Of a stretch of 21,454 bases of DNA, positions 1-8,401 are shown piece by piece. The notes below the pieces were generated by a model. The model was not told the origin of the DNA and ran no database searches. It saw nothing but the letters and a program-made list of their open reading frames with translations. Position numbers and translations under genes: made by a program. This stretch comes from Methanomicrobiales archaeon (lineage in GTDB: Archaea; Halobacteriota; Methanomicrobia; Methanomicrobiales; Methanospirillaceae): assembly GCA_013415575.1 (NCBI GenBank), contig JAAEES010000021.1:1-21454 (forward strand), given 5' to 3'. How positions within the stretch are numbered: the stretch's first letter is position 1; every line of letters starts with the position of its first letter.

Positions 1-1142
1 GTCCGTGCAACCTCCTCATCAATGAACTCCGGGACTGCATGTACCCCCGGGCCCATCTCCTGCCCATGGCCGCTGATGTAGCGGGCGCAGAGCGCCTGGA
101 GGGCAAAACTCAGATCCATGACCTCGACCGGGTGGCCCATTCCCTTGGGGATGGCGAGGTTCACCAGCCGTCCTTCGGCAAGTACATGGATGGTCTTCCC
201 GGAGAGCTGGTAGGAGTCAATGCCGTCCCTCCTGATGACCCGATCCGCGTGCTCCTCGAGCCAGCGGACATCGATCTCTACATTGAAGTGACCGGCATTG
301 GAGAGGACCGCCCCATTCCGCATCCGGCTGAAGTGCCGGGCGGAAATCACGCTGGTATTACCAGTGGTAGTGATGAAGATCTCACCGCAGACTGCAGCCT
401 CGTCCATGGTCATGACCAGGTATCCGTCCATGTAGGCTTCGAGTGCCCGGCGTGCATCCACCTCGGTGATTACGACCCTGGCACCGAGTCCATGGAGCTT
501 CCGTGCAAGTCCCCGCCCGCAGAAGCCGTACCCGGCTACCACCACGCACTTCCCGGCCATCAGGACATTGGTGGTCACCATGATAGCGGTCAGCGCACTC
601 TCACCAGTTCCGTGCACATTGTCAAAGTACCGCTTCATGGGGGTGTCATTCACGGCAATAACCGGAAAGCGGAGCTGATCTTCCCGTGCCATAGCCCGCA
701 GCCGGTGGACGCCGGTGGTGGTCTCCTCGCAGCCGCCGATGACTGAATCTATGAGTTCGGTTCTCCTGGTATGGAGGCGGAAGATCAGATCCATCCCGTC
801 GTCGATGACGATGTGGGGGCGGGAGTCGAGCACCTGGTCGATGGCCGCGTAGTATTCCTCCACCCCGGCTCCCCGCTTTGCATAACAGGTCACCCCATCG
901 ACCCGGTTCAGCGCTGCAGCGACGTCGTCCTGGGTCGAGAGCGGGTTGCACCCGGTAATGGTAACCAGAGCCCCCCCTGCTGCCAGCGTCGCTGCAAGGT
1001 TTGCGGTCTTTGCCTCGACATGCAGGGCCATGCCGATCCGAAAGCCCGCAAGGGGACGCTCCTTCTCAAATTTCTCCCTGATCGCACCCAGCACCGGCAT
1101 ATACTGGCGTGCCCAGTCAATCTTCTGCATTCCCGTATCCAT
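1..1142 (-). CDS. ahcY: S-adenosylhomocysteinase, 3' end beyond window edge
   Basis: The reading frame is open from an ATG at 1142 to the left edge (about 380 residues), so the C-terminus is missing. It encodes adenosylhomocysteinase, which reversibly hydrolyses S-adenosylhomocysteine to homocysteine and removes the product inhibitor of methyltransferases. Seen in the sequence: an N-terminal part with GMALHVEAKTANLA, a GGCEETTTG segment, the Rossmann NAD site GYGFCGRGLARKL, and NAGHFNVEID near the C-terminal side. From family knowledge, some methanogen homologues are reported to prefer S-inosylhomocysteine; the sequence does not settle which substrate is used. The start is supported by the typical near-N-terminal IDWARQYMPVL. 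An in-frame ATG four codons later is also possible. No strong ribosome binding site lies directly upstream. It is divergent from hisF across 163 nt. Confidence 0.95.
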   Translation of the reverse strand, partial: MDTGMQKIDWARQYMPVLGAIREKFEKERPLAGFRIGMALHVEAKTANLAATLAAGGALVTITGCNPLSTQDDVAAALNRVDGVTCYAKRGAGVEEYYAAIDQVLDSRPHIVIDDGMDLIFRLHTRRTELIDSVIGGCEETTTGVHRLRAMAREDQLRFPVIAVNDTPMKRYFDNVHGTGESALTAIMVTTNVLMAGKCVVVAGYGFCGRGLARKLHGLGARVVITEVDARRALEAYMDGYLVMTMDEAAVCGEIFITTTGNTSVISARHFSRMRNGAVLSNAGHFNVEIDVRWLEEHADRVIRRDGIDSYQLSGKTIHVLAEGRLVNLAIPKGMGHPVEVMDLSFALQALCARYISGHGQEMGPGVHAVPEFIDEEVAR

Positions 1143-1305
1143 AGTGCACCAGTGTCCGGGGAAACCTTCTCCCGTGTGAGCAGGATTGATGCCTCCCCGG
1201 CCGTATCTTTTCGAATAGTATTTTCCGCTGGCATCAGATAAAACCCCCCGAATCCCAATCCGTTAGTGGAAAAGAATGATAGGGTGCCGACACCGATGGA
1301 TATTC
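1143..1305. promoter_or_regulatory. Divergent intergenic region ahcY/hisF
   Basis: These 163 nt separate two divergent genes and must hold both promoters. AT-rich patches that could be TATA elements are seen at about 1216-1230 and 1240-1248 (for the minus-strand ahcY) and at about 1269-1283 (for hisF, 22-35 nt before its ATG). hisF has no clear Shine-Dalgarno, so a short or leaderless transcript is plausible. No tRNA or repeat is seen. Confidence 0.35.
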
Positions 1306-2112
1306 ATGGCGCTGACAAGAAGGATCATCCCCTGCCTTGATCTCAAGGACGGCCGGGTGGTCAAGGGAACGCACTTCATCGACCTCCGCGATGCCGGTGA
1401 CCCGGTGGAGCTCGCCCAGCGGTACAACGAACAGGGTGCAGACGAGGTGGTCTTCCTGGACATCACCGCGTCGAAAGAGAACAGGGGGACGATGCTTGAG
1501 GTGATCGGGAGGGCTGCTGACCAGCTTTTCCTTCCCCTCACGGTGGGTGGAGGAATACGCACGGTTGAGGATATCCAGCAGATCCTCAGGGCAGGCGCAG
1601 ACAAGGTGAGCATCAACACCACTTCGGTGCTCGATCCTTCAATCATCGATAAAGGGGCGTCCCGGTTTGGAACACAGTGCATCGTCCTCGCGGAAGACGT
1701 CAGGAAGAACTACAGCGAGAACCCGGATGCCACCCCGGTGATACTGCCCGACGGGTCAACCTGTTGGTATGAAGTGGTTATCTACGGCGGTAGCAAGCCG
1801 ACAGGTATCGATGCCGTTACCTGGGCGCAGGAGGCAGAAATGCGGGGTGCCGGAGAGATTCTGCTCACCAGCATGGAGACCGACGGGACAAAGATGGGCT
1901 TTGACATCCCTATCACCCGCGCAATCTCCGAGGCCGTCGGGGTTCCGGTCGTTGCCAGCGGCGGTGTGGGAACCCTCGAACACTTCTACGACGGCTTCGT
2001 CTATGGAAAGGCCGATGCCTGCCTTGCAGCAAGCGTCTTCCACTATGGTCAGTACACCGTCCGGCAGGTCAAGGAGTACCTGGCGAACCGGGGTATCCCG
2101 GTAAGGCTCTGA
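1306..2112 (+). CDS. hisF: Imidazole glycerol phosphate synthase subunit HisF
   Basis: This is the cyclase subunit of imidazole glycerol phosphate synthase. With the glutaminase HisH it converts PRFAR and ammonia to IGP and AICAR in histidine synthesis. The (beta/alpha)8 protein is 268 aa, the usual length for archaeal HisF. It begins with MALTRRIIPCLDLKDGRVVK, where Asp12 corresponds to the catalytic Asp of the first strand. It also has the phosphate-binding VGGGIR, the segment YGGSKPTGIDAV, and VVASGGVGTLEHF near the C-terminus. The frame is open further upstream to an ATG at 1276, but the extra ten residues are not family-like, so 1306 is chosen. No hisH or other his gene adjoins it. Its last 44 nt overlap the end of pheT on the opposite strand. 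Confidence 0.95.
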   Translation: MALTRRIIPCLDLKDGRVVKGTHFIDLRDAGDPVELAQRYNEQGADEVVFLDITASKENRGTMLEVIGRAADQLFLPLTVGGGIRTVEDIQQILRAGADKVSINTTSVLDPSIIDKGASRFGTQCIVLAEDVRKNYSENPDATPVILPDGSTCWYEVVIYGGSKPTGIDAVTWAQEAEMRGAGEILLTSMETDGTKMGFDIPITRAISEAVGVPVVASGGVGTLEHFYDGFVYGKADACLAASVFHYGQYTVRQVKEYLANRGIPVRL

Positions 2113-3709
2113 GATCGAGCTCCATCGCTGCGACGGAGTGTTCGAGCTCAAAGGCATTGAGAACGGCGGGATGAATCTCCCCGAACATCCCCGCCGGGTT
2201 CCCGTTCACCAGGATGTCTCCCCGCCGCCCATCGATGAAGGCAGGGTCTTCCGACTCCCCGACCGTGAACGGAAGGGCAAGTTCCCGGCAGATGGCCTCT
2301 GCATGGGCATATGCCTCGGTAAAATCTGCTGCCGGATGGATACTCACCCAGGCAGTCTTCTGGAAGGTGTCCACGCCCCGGACCACGTCCCCTACGCAGA
2401 AGACCCGCTGCGGGAGCTCCCGGTGCCGGTTCAGCTGGCAGATCTCCAGGAGGAGCGGGAGGAGATCGGTCCGGAGCAGGGTATGGTCTTCGGTGATAGG
2501 GTGCATGACCCTGAGCACATCATCGGGAACCGGCCGGTGCATCCGGGTGAACATGACCGCTTCATTTGAGAGCGTGAAGGGGATGACTTCGATGAAACCG
2601 AATCCGGTGAGCACCTGTCGCACCAGGGAGCCGATACCGTACACCGGATGGGGCTTCCCGATGGTGAAGGTCGGGGAGATTCCCACGGCAAACTGCTCAT
2701 ACCCGTACGCAATTGCCACGTCTTCAAACAGGTCCCAGTCGTGCATGATGTCCGACCGGTAACAGGGGACTTCAACACGGACCAAATCCTCCTTTGCAGG
2801 CGTTGCACCGTACCGCATCTTCCGGAAGAGTGCTGCCATCTCGTCCGGTGATAGTCCGGTGCCGAGCAGGCGGTTGCAATCGTTGGTTCGCACGTACCGG
2901 ACTGCTGCGGAGAGATCAGGCCAGCGCATTCCCTCAATCTCAACGCTCTCAATGACAGCCCCGGTCTCGGCCATGGCCGTGCAGATAATATTGACCGCGG
3001 TTCGTACTGCCCGCTCGTCTGTCCCGGTGGTATCGAGGAGGAGGTTTCTGGTTTCCGTGGTCACCCGGGTCAGTTCACCGTTGATGATGGGGGGAAACGA
3101 GAGAACCCGGTCCAGGTCATCAACGATCAGGGGGAACCGTGGGAAGTCGTTCACAACGTGGGAATACATCCGCCCCTTCGGGTGTTGTGCGAGGATCTCC
3201 TCCATGGTGAGCTCGTGCTCGTAGTCAAGCGGCACGAATTTCCGGGTTCGTTCCGAAGCGAGGTAGTGGAACGGCGGTGTCACCGTATCAAGATCATGGA
3301 TCCCGATGGCCACCTTGCTCCTCCCTCTGCCAACGGCCCAATGGAGCGCTTCCTGGAGCCCCATGATCGAGAGGATCGCCTCTTCATCGAAAGAGACCCC
3401 CCGTATCACAGCCGAGCCAAGGATCGGCCTGATGGTGGCAAGCCCCGGGTCGACGGTGAATTTCATTCCTGACGGATTCACGCGGTACTCGGGCAGGCCG
3501 GTCTCTTTCCCGAGGAAGCCCCGAAGTGCCCTCGCAACCCCTTCAACCGAGAAGAGATCGGGCCGGTTCGGGAAGAACTCGACATCGACATGGTCATCCT
3601 CGACGCGTTCGATATCTGACCCGAGCATAGGGAGCCGGGAGATGATCAGGTTACGATCGACACCGGTCAACCGTTCAAGGTAGTGGTAGGGAAGAGTGAT
3701 GATCGCCAT
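2069..3709 (-). CDS. pheT: Phenylalanyl-tRNA synthetase beta subunit
   Basis: This is the non-catalytic beta subunit of the PheRS alpha2-beta2 tetramer, which charges tRNA-Phe and carries the editing (B3/B4) domain. At 546 aa it is the short archaeal form without the bacterial N-terminal EMAP-like domain. Recognisable segments are VEFFPNRPDLFSVEGVARAL near residue 45, RSKVAIGIHDLD, the editing-region motif TTETRNLLLDTTGTD, and MFGEIHPAVLNAFELE near the C-terminus. It starts 2 nt after the pheS stop and has a perfect GGAGGTGA ribosome binding site. After the usual C-terminal beta strand (AAMELDLR) there is a short tail rich in Gly and Pro, which is antisense to the last codons of hisF. It is the last gene of the endA-trpS-pheS-pheT operon. 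Confidence 0.96.
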   Translation of the reverse strand: MAIITLPYHYLERLTGVDRNLIISRLPMLGSDIERVEDDHVDVEFFPNRPDLFSVEGVARALRGFLGKETGLPEYRVNPSGMKFTVDPGLATIRPILGSAVIRGVSFDEEAILSIMGLQEALHWAVGRGRSKVAIGIHDLDTVTPPFHYLASERTRKFVPLDYEHELTMEEILAQHPKGRMYSHVVNDFPRFPLIVDDLDRVLSFPPIINGELTRVTTETRNLLLDTTGTDERAVRTAVNIICTAMAETGAVIESVEIEGMRWPDLSAAVRYVRTNDCNRLLGTGLSPDEMAALFRKMRYGATPAKEDLVRVEVPCYRSDIMHDWDLFEDVAIAYGYEQFAVGISPTFTIGKPHPVYGIGSLVRQVLTGFGFIEVIPFTLSNEAVMFTRMHRPVPDDVLRVMHPITEDHTLLRTDLLPLLLEICQLNRHRELPQRVFCVGDVVRGVDTFQKTAWVSIHPAADFTEAYAHAEAICRELALPFTVGESEDPAFIDGRRGDILVNGNPAGMFGEIHPAVLNAFELEHSVAAMELDLRALPGYPGSPGTP

Positions 3710-3711
3710 GG

Positions 3712-5157
3712 TCAGTCACCTCCGGGAATCTGTTCAGGGAGGATAGTCGGGGTATCCCTGACCCATTCGATATCGCTCCGATAGAGCAGGCGAAGATCGG
3801 TGAGCCCGAGACGGAGCATCGCAATGCGGCTTACCCCGAGTCCCCAGGCGAGGACCGGGTGCTCCAGCCCCAGCGGGGCGGTGACTTCTTCGCGGAAGAT
3901 CCCTGCTCCCCCCATCTCCACCCAGCCGAGAGAGGGGACATAGACCTCAGGCTCCACGCTCGGCTCGGTATAGGGGAAGTATCCCGGCCGGAAGCGTACC
4001 CCGGCAAACCCCATCCTTGTATAGAACTCTTTCAGGAAACCGAGCAGGTGGCTGAAGTTTACCCCCTCGTCCATCACGATCCCTTCCAGCTGCTCGAATT
4101 CTGGCAGGTGGGTGGGATCGATCGCCTCCCGGCGATATACCCTGCTGATGGAGAACGCCTTGACCGGCGGATCAGGATGGTCGGCAAGGTGACGGATGGT
4201 CAGGCTCGTTGAATGGGTGCGGAGTACGCACTGGGACGCTTTCTGCTCGCTCCACGTGCCACCCCAGCCGGTAGATGAAGTCGTTCCCCCGTGCAGGTGC
4301 ATGTCCCGGACCTTTTCGAATACAGGGGGAAGGCAGACCTGCTCTTTGAGGTAGAAGGTATCCTGCATCTCCCGGGCAGGGTGGTCCTGGGGCTGGAACA
4401 GGGCATCGAAGTTCCAGAAGGCACTCTGGACAATTCCGCCATAGATCTCCTCAAACCCCATCTGGAGGAGGATCTGGCGCATCTCCTCGATCAGCCGCTG
4501 ATAGGGGTGAATCTTGCCGGGAAAGACCCTCCGGGGGAGCTTATCGACGGTATACCGCCGCAGATTGAGTTCCTTCCACCCCCCCGATATGATCTGGTCC
4601 CGCGAGAGGGTTCCCGTCTCCCCCCTTATCTCGATCCCCCGGGCAGCAAGCGCGGTTCCCGTCGGGGTGAGTGAAATCCGGTAGGAGACCTCTTCGGTCT
4701 CCTGGACGAGGCCGCGTTTCAGGAGATCATCGATTCCCTTCTTTCCTTCCGAAGGGTCCTGCAGTGCGGCTTCATCATCGCCGGCCCCGGACGTTCCCGT
4801 CTTTTCCACCAGCCCGTCCCTGATGGTGATCCAGCCCTTCCTCCGCATCTGGCCGATCCCGATCTTTGCCAGCGGGTGCCGGGTCAGTTCGGCCATGGGG
4901 ATGGATTCCACAAAGCTCTCAAGGAGCTGCCGTTCGGGGAGGCCGTGCTCGGCGTAGTTCCTTCCCTCACCGGTGAGCGTAAAGTGTTTCACCACCTTTC
5001 GTTCCACGATTGCGAGACCGCGATCCTGGAGCAGGTAGGCATACTGGATGACCGCCTCTTCAGGAGCCGACAGAAGTTTCGCGAGACGCGAGGGATCGGC
5101 GCTCCCGAGCGGCCCGAGGGCCATCAGGAGCTTCTTCTCATTCTGCGTCAAATCCAT
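3712..5157 (-). CDS. pheS: Phenylalanyl-tRNA synthetase alpha subunit
   Basis: This is the catalytic class II subunit of PheRS (481 aa, archaeal/eukaryotic length). The first 100 residues are winged-helix-like (MDLTQNEKKLLMALGPLG and following), as in archaeal PheS. The catalytic domain has LRTHSTSLTIRHLA, motif 2 FSISRVYRREAIDPTHLPEF, the Phe-pocket segment GWVEMGGAGIFREEV, and motif 3 GLGVSRIAMLRLGL. The start ATG is 3 nt after the trpS stop. A GAGGTGTGAT ribosome binding site overlaps the end of trpS. It forms the tetramer with the product of the next gene, pheT, which starts 2 nt downstream. Confidence 0.96.
   Translation of the reverse strand: MDLTQNEKKLLMALGPLGSADPSRLAKLLSAPEEAVIQYAYLLQDRGLAIVERKVVKHFTLTGEGRNYAEHGLPERQLLESFVESIPMAELTRHPLAKIGIGQMRRKGWITIRDGLVEKTGTSGAGDDEAALQDPSEGKKGIDDLLKRGLVQETEEVSYRISLTPTGTALAARGIEIRGETGTLSRDQIISGGWKELNLRRYTVDKLPRRVFPGKIHPYQRLIEEMRQILLQMGFEEIYGGIVQSAFWNFDALFQPQDHPAREMQDTFYLKEQVCLPPVFEKVRDMHLHGGTTSSTGWGGTWSEQKASQCVLRTHSTSLTIRHLADHPDPPVKAFSISRVYRREAIDPTHLPEFEQLEGIVMDEGVNFSHLLGFLKEFYTRMGFAGVRFRPGYFPYTEPSVEPEVYVPSLGWVEMGGAGIFREEVTAPLGLEHPVLAWGLGVSRIAMLRLGLTDLRLLYRSDIEWVRDTPTILPEQIPGGD
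3716..3723 (-). promoter_or_regulatory. Strong Shine-Dalgarno for pheT
   Basis: Read on the minus strand this is GGAGGTGA, fully complementary to the expected 3' end of archaeal 16S rRNA. It lies 6 nt before the pheT ATG and inside the last codons of pheS, so it fixes the pheT start and suggests coupled expression of the two subunits. Confidence 0.7.
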
Positions 5158-5160
5158 AGA

Positions 5161-6411
5161 TCACACCTCGATCAGATGCTCGACAGCAGCCATCTTCTCG
5201 CGCATCTCCCGGACAAAGGAGAGGACACGATCCGCGGTCTCCTTCTTGCACTGGCCGCACATTAGTTGTCCCGACCTGCACTTCATGCGAAGCTCCTCGA
5301 GCTCCCGGTCATCCTCCACCATGTGGAAGAGATTGAGCAGGAAGAGGGGGCATTTCTCAGGTTCTCCTCCCTGCTCACGCTGCTCGGCAAGGGTTGCCCG
5401 TCCTCCGGTAAGAGCTGCCATCACCTTCTTTCTGACCACCTCATCCGGTTCCGCGAAACTGATGGTACTCTCAGGGATACTGCTCGACATTTTCCCTCCC
5501 TGGAGCCCGGGGATGAACACGTGATACGTGGACGAGGGGGCAAAGAACCCGAACCCGCCGAAGGAAAGCTCAACCTGCCGCACGGTGGCACTCACGTCCG
5601 CACAGGCGGACCCCTGGATGTCCACGTGCCCCTCGTACTTCCGTGAACCCGGATACCGGGCATGAACCGCTTCAAGGGCTTCGGGGGGAGCGTTCTTTGA
5701 CCGGACACTGATATGATCCCCGCGATCCTCGACAGTAAACATTCTGAGCTTGTGAGCCACTCCCCGGGTGAGGCGGATGTGGGGATCCTGGTCGATGCCG
5801 ACCGGAACCACGGTCGGAGCAGGGTAACTGTCCACCTGCGGGTAGAGGATATCCGCGACCTGGGTGATGACCGAAAGCATATGTCCGAGCGAGGTCTCGG
5901 AAGAAAACCCGTAAATTGCCTGGAGCTCGGAGTAATTCACCTTGGTGGAGCATTCGAAGGCAAGATCCTTGAGCCGGTCGTTTCTGCTCTGGAAGTAGGT
6001 CTTCCCTTCAAACCCAAGGGCGTAGAGGCAGGCGAGGTACTCCTTCCCGTACTCGCTGCACTTCTCCCAGCTGGTGTCACGCACGGCATGTGCCTCGCGG
6101 TCAGCGATGGTGATGTAGCCGGTACCACCCTGCCGGACATGCCAGACAACCTCTTTCATCACCATCAGGTGGCCCAGGTGGGGGTGGCCGGAGGGCATGA
6201 ACCCGGTGAGGATGTGGAAGGGTTTCCGGTCACGGATACATCCGGCAATCTGCGTGTAGTCCCGGTGCCCGATGACGATGCCCCTCTTCATGAAGGAGGG
6301 CACCTCCGGGAGGATATCGAGAACGTTCCCGATTGGTTCGATCCCGAATTCGGAAAAGAGCCGGTCAATGTCGAGGGACTGTTGGCTCGCCCAGGGGTTT
6401 ATTTCCACCAT
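5161..6411 (-). CDS. trpS: Tryptophanyl-tRNA synthetase (archaeal type)
   Basis: This is a class Ic synthetase that charges tRNA-Trp. The 416 aa fit the archaeal/eukaryotic TrpRS family, which is longer than bacterial TrpRS. The HIGH-type signature is PSGHPHLGHL at residues 73-82 and the KMSKS-type signature is GGKMSSSIPES. Between them is VVPVGIDQDPHIRLTRG, typical of this family. The C-terminal region has a CGQCKKE segment. The ATG is preceded by GAGGTAGC, a close ribosome binding site within the 10-nt gap after endA. It sits between the tRNA-splicing endonuclease gene and pheS. Many archaea have an intron in pre-tRNA-Trp, so the pairing with endA makes sense, but no tRNA gene is in the window. 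Confidence 0.96.
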   Translation of the reverse strand: MVEINPWASQQSLDIDRLFSEFGIEPIGNVLDILPEVPSFMKRGIVIGHRDYTQIAGCIRDRKPFHILTGFMPSGHPHLGHLMVMKEVVWHVRQGGTGYITIADREAHAVRDTSWEKCSEYGKEYLACLYALGFEGKTYFQSRNDRLKDLAFECSTKVNYSELQAIYGFSSETSLGHMLSVITQVADILYPQVDSYPAPTVVPVGIDQDPHIRLTRGVAHKLRMFTVEDRGDHISVRSKNAPPEALEAVHARYPGSRKYEGHVDIQGSACADVSATVRQVELSFGGFGFFAPSSTYHVFIPGLQGGKMSSSIPESTISFAEPDEVVRKKVMAALTGGRATLAEQREQGGEPEKCPLFLLNLFHMVEDDRELEELRMKCRSGQLMCGQCKKETADRVLSFVREMREKMAAVEHLIEV

Positions 6412-6421
6412 GCTACCTCTC

Positions 6422-7429
6422 TCATAATTTTATGCGTGCAAATTCGACGTATTGGATTCCCGAAGTATGTTGATGGCCAAACAACATCTTCTTTTTCACG
6501 CTGTGGGCAAGCCTGACCGAGCGCGAGATGCTGCTCATCGGGAGGCGGACTCCCCCGGCAATGGCATGCACCAGCATCTCGGAATGGACCTTCTGCCCGG
6601 AATACACCCTGAAGTGGTGCCCGAACTTGTAGCCGGTCTTGGGAATATACCCGCAGTGACGCAGGTCCTGATACACCGCAGCCTTCTCGGCAAGCTCTAC
6701 ATCTGCAGTGGCGACCATGGTAAAATAGTGGTCAGGATCGACAAGAGCCCCGCCGTCCCGGAGAGTCAGCATTCCGGTTGCCATGAGGTGGATGATCTCA
6801 AGCGGGGCGAGGATCATACGTTCGGGATCGAGATACATGCCGAATCCCGCAACGGGTTCGTTCCGGGGGGGCGAAGGATGGACGAGCGCGGATCGGCCGA
6901 CCAGAACTCCTTCCAGCGGGCCGATACCGGGTTTTTCCCCGGCCTTCGGAAGGTTCTGGACCTTGATCTCGTAGTAGGTCAGTTCATTCTCGTCGTCCAC
7001 GACGGCAAGAACGTGCTGCTTGCGCATCCGGGATGAGGCCAGCGCCTCGTGGATGAGGGCTTCGAAATCTATGAGGTCCCGTTCGGACAGGACCCGGACC
7101 ATGTACTGGGACTGGCCGGTCCCCGGCCGCTGGCCACGCCGGAACACCCGGAAATCGTGAGGGCCGCTCTGGACCGCATACCCGCGCTCCCGGAGGTCGC
7201 GGTACACGAGGAACGTGCGAAGAAACTCGGGTCGCCGGGCGAAGTGTGCGATGAGGGTGTCGAAATCGTAGCCATCGATCCCGACCCGTCCCCGGTGGAG
7301 CAGGTAGCAGGCTTCTTCCGGTGCAAGCCGGAGACCATCGTCCTCAGGCCTGCCGTAGCCGCTCTGGTCGTAGAGTACCCGTCCTTCATTTCCGAGCCGG
7401 ACCCAGGTCCCGTCAAACCTCGCTTTCAC
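6422..7429 (-). CDS. endA: tRNA-splicing endonuclease, fused two-repeat homodimeric type
   Basis: EndA cuts the bulge-helix-bulge at exon-intron junctions of archaeal pre-tRNAs. The protein has two tandem EndA-like units: a degenerate one (around GPHDFRVFRRGQ) and an intact C-terminal catalytic one. The catalytic unit carries the Tyr/His/Lys residues in YIPKTGYKFGHHFRVYSG and the Lys-rich VKKKMLFG. This matches the fused alpha2 form (about 305-350 aa). I chose GTG at 7429 (335 aa, MKARFDGTWVRLG) because it matches the usual N-terminus and GAAGGGAG lies upstream. A TTG at 7504 would give 360 aa with an unfamiliar proline-rich start. It is the first gene of the operon with trpS, pheS and pheT. 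The promoter is probably in the AT-rich region at 7560-7650. Confidence 0.92.
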   Translation of the reverse strand: MKARFDGTWVRLGNEGRVLYDQSGYGRPEDDGLRLAPEEACYLLHRGRVGIDGYDFDTLIAHFARRPEFLRTFLVYRDLRERGYAVQSGPHDFRVFRRGQRPGTGQSQYMVRVLSERDLIDFEALIHEALASSRMRKQHVLAVVDDENELTYYEIKVQNLPKAGEKPGIGPLEGVLVGRSALVHPSPPRNEPVAGFGMYLDPERMILAPLEIIHLMATGMLTLRDGGALVDPDHYFTMVATADVELAEKAAVYQDLRHCGYIPKTGYKFGHHFRVYSGQKVHSEMLVHAIAGGVRLPMSSISRSVRLAHSVKKKMLFGHQHTSGIQYVEFARIKL

Positions 7430-7798
7430 ACCTATCCATGTGCTCCCTTCGGTTATAATAGGAGCCGGGGGAAAGGACGGCAGGATATGGGAAGGTCGTT
7501 CCAATTCCCTGTCCAGACCCCATTGATCATTCTTAAAGCATACATCGTGTATCCCTTTAGAAACGGCTTTTTAAAAACATTAAAGGGTTTAAACTGGAAA
7601 ACAGCCTTAAAATTCCCGTGCGATCCCGGCACTCGCTGCACCGAAAAATAATCCTTAGGTAATACTTTTGTAATGCTTTTATCCCGCTCTGTGGACAATT
7701 GTGGAAGACCTTATGACAGGGAACTGAAAAACCTTGTTCTGGCACTTCAGGGAACGGGGCGGAAGTGAGCCCCGTGTTCCGGTGTTCCTGTGAGGTGA
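7430..7798. promoter_or_regulatory. Divergent AT-rich intergenic region
   Basis: About 370 nt lie between endA (minus) and the radical SAM operon (plus). The stretch 7550-7690 is conspicuously AT-rich in a GC-rich window. It contains TTTTTAAAAA at about 7568-7577, the palindrome GTTTAAAC at 7587-7594, CGAAAAATAATCC around 7642, and CTTTTATCC around 7676. These are candidate TATA/BRE elements for both directions; I cannot assign one with certainty. From about 7700 the GC content rises again towards the operon leader, which has the hairpin listed separately. No tRNA, repeat array or convincing ORF is seen. Confidence 0.45.
7751..7780 (+). promoter_or_regulatory. GC-rich hairpin in leader of the radical SAM operon
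   Basis: GGAACGGGGC (7751-7760) can pair with GCCCCGTGTTCC (7769-7780) around a short purine-rich loop, with a two-base bulge on the 3' side. It lies 11 nt before the GAGGTG ribosome binding site of the first gene. It could affect translation or be part of an operator. The pairing is directly visible; the role is inferred. Confidence 0.35.
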
Positions 7799-8401
7799 AT
7801 GGTGACCGAGCTCAATTATGCAGGGTTCCTGGCCTGTTCAACGGTCAATGGTCCGGGAAGGAGGGCGGTGGTCTGGGTACAGGGCTGTCCCCTCCGCTGC
7901 AGTGGCTGTTTCAATCCTGAGCTCTGGCCGTTTGTACCCCGGAACAGGATCCGGGCAGAAGATCTCGCCGACCGGATCACCGCCCTTCCCGATATTGAAG
8001 GGGTAACCTTCTCCGGGGGCGAGCCGTTCTGCCAGGCGGCGGCACTGGCGGAGGTCGGAGAACTGGTCCGCGAACAAGGTCTCACCGTAGTCACCTTCAC
8101 CGGATTTCCCTTCCGCGAGCTCCGGCTGCGGCAGCGGAAATCATGGAACGCTCTCCTCGGGGCCACCGATCTCCTCATCGCCGGACCCTATCGCAGGGAC
8201 CTTCCCTGCAGCCACCCTCTCCTGGCATCTGCAAACCAGGAGATCGTACACCTTTCCGGCCTGCTCATCGGGAGGAAGCATGAATCTGGCCAGGCTGCCG
8301 GAACCGTCGAATATACCATCAGCGCCGAAGGGATCATCACCACAACCGGTTTTCCCGACCGCCATGACTCTCTTTGTCGTATGAATACCGGGGGATGCTA
8401 G
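7799..8401 (+). CDS. NrdG-like radical SAM protein (4Fe-4S single-cluster type)
   Basis: This 200-aa protein resembles the activases of anaerobic ribonucleotide reductase and other short radical SAM proteins. The cluster motif CX3CX2C is C30-PLR-C34-SG-C37 within WVQGCPLRCSGCFNPELW. The SAM-binding FSGGEPF is at residues 71-77. LLIAGPYRRDLP and a C-terminal half of about 70 residues follow. No nrdD is adjacent, so the partner need not be a ribonucleotide reductase. The neighbours suggest a role in the DUF1257/Ycf46 operon. GAGGTG at 7792-7797 serves either ATG 7799 or GTG 7802; the GTG is better spaced. Its TAG stop shares one base with the GTG of the next gene (TAGTG), so translation is probably coupled. 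Family membership is firm; the substrate is unknown. Confidence 0.85.
   Translation: MVTELNYAGFLACSTVNGPGRRAVVWVQGCPLRCSGCFNPELWPFVPRNRIRAEDLADRITALPDIEGVTFSGGEPFCQAAALAEVGELVREQGLTVVTFTGFPFRELRLRQRKSWNALLGATDLLIAGPYRRDLPCSHPLLASANQEIVHLSGLLIGRKHESGQAAGTVEYTISAEGIITTTGFPDRHDSLCRMNTGGC

Noticed and set aside
39..746. Long plus-strand ORF of 235 aa
   Set aside because: It is the antisense shadow of the adenosylhomocysteinase gene, whose motifs are clear on the minus strand.
5713..6516. Plus-strand ORF of 267 aa
   Set aside because: It is antisense to trpS and the end of endA and has no recognisable domain.
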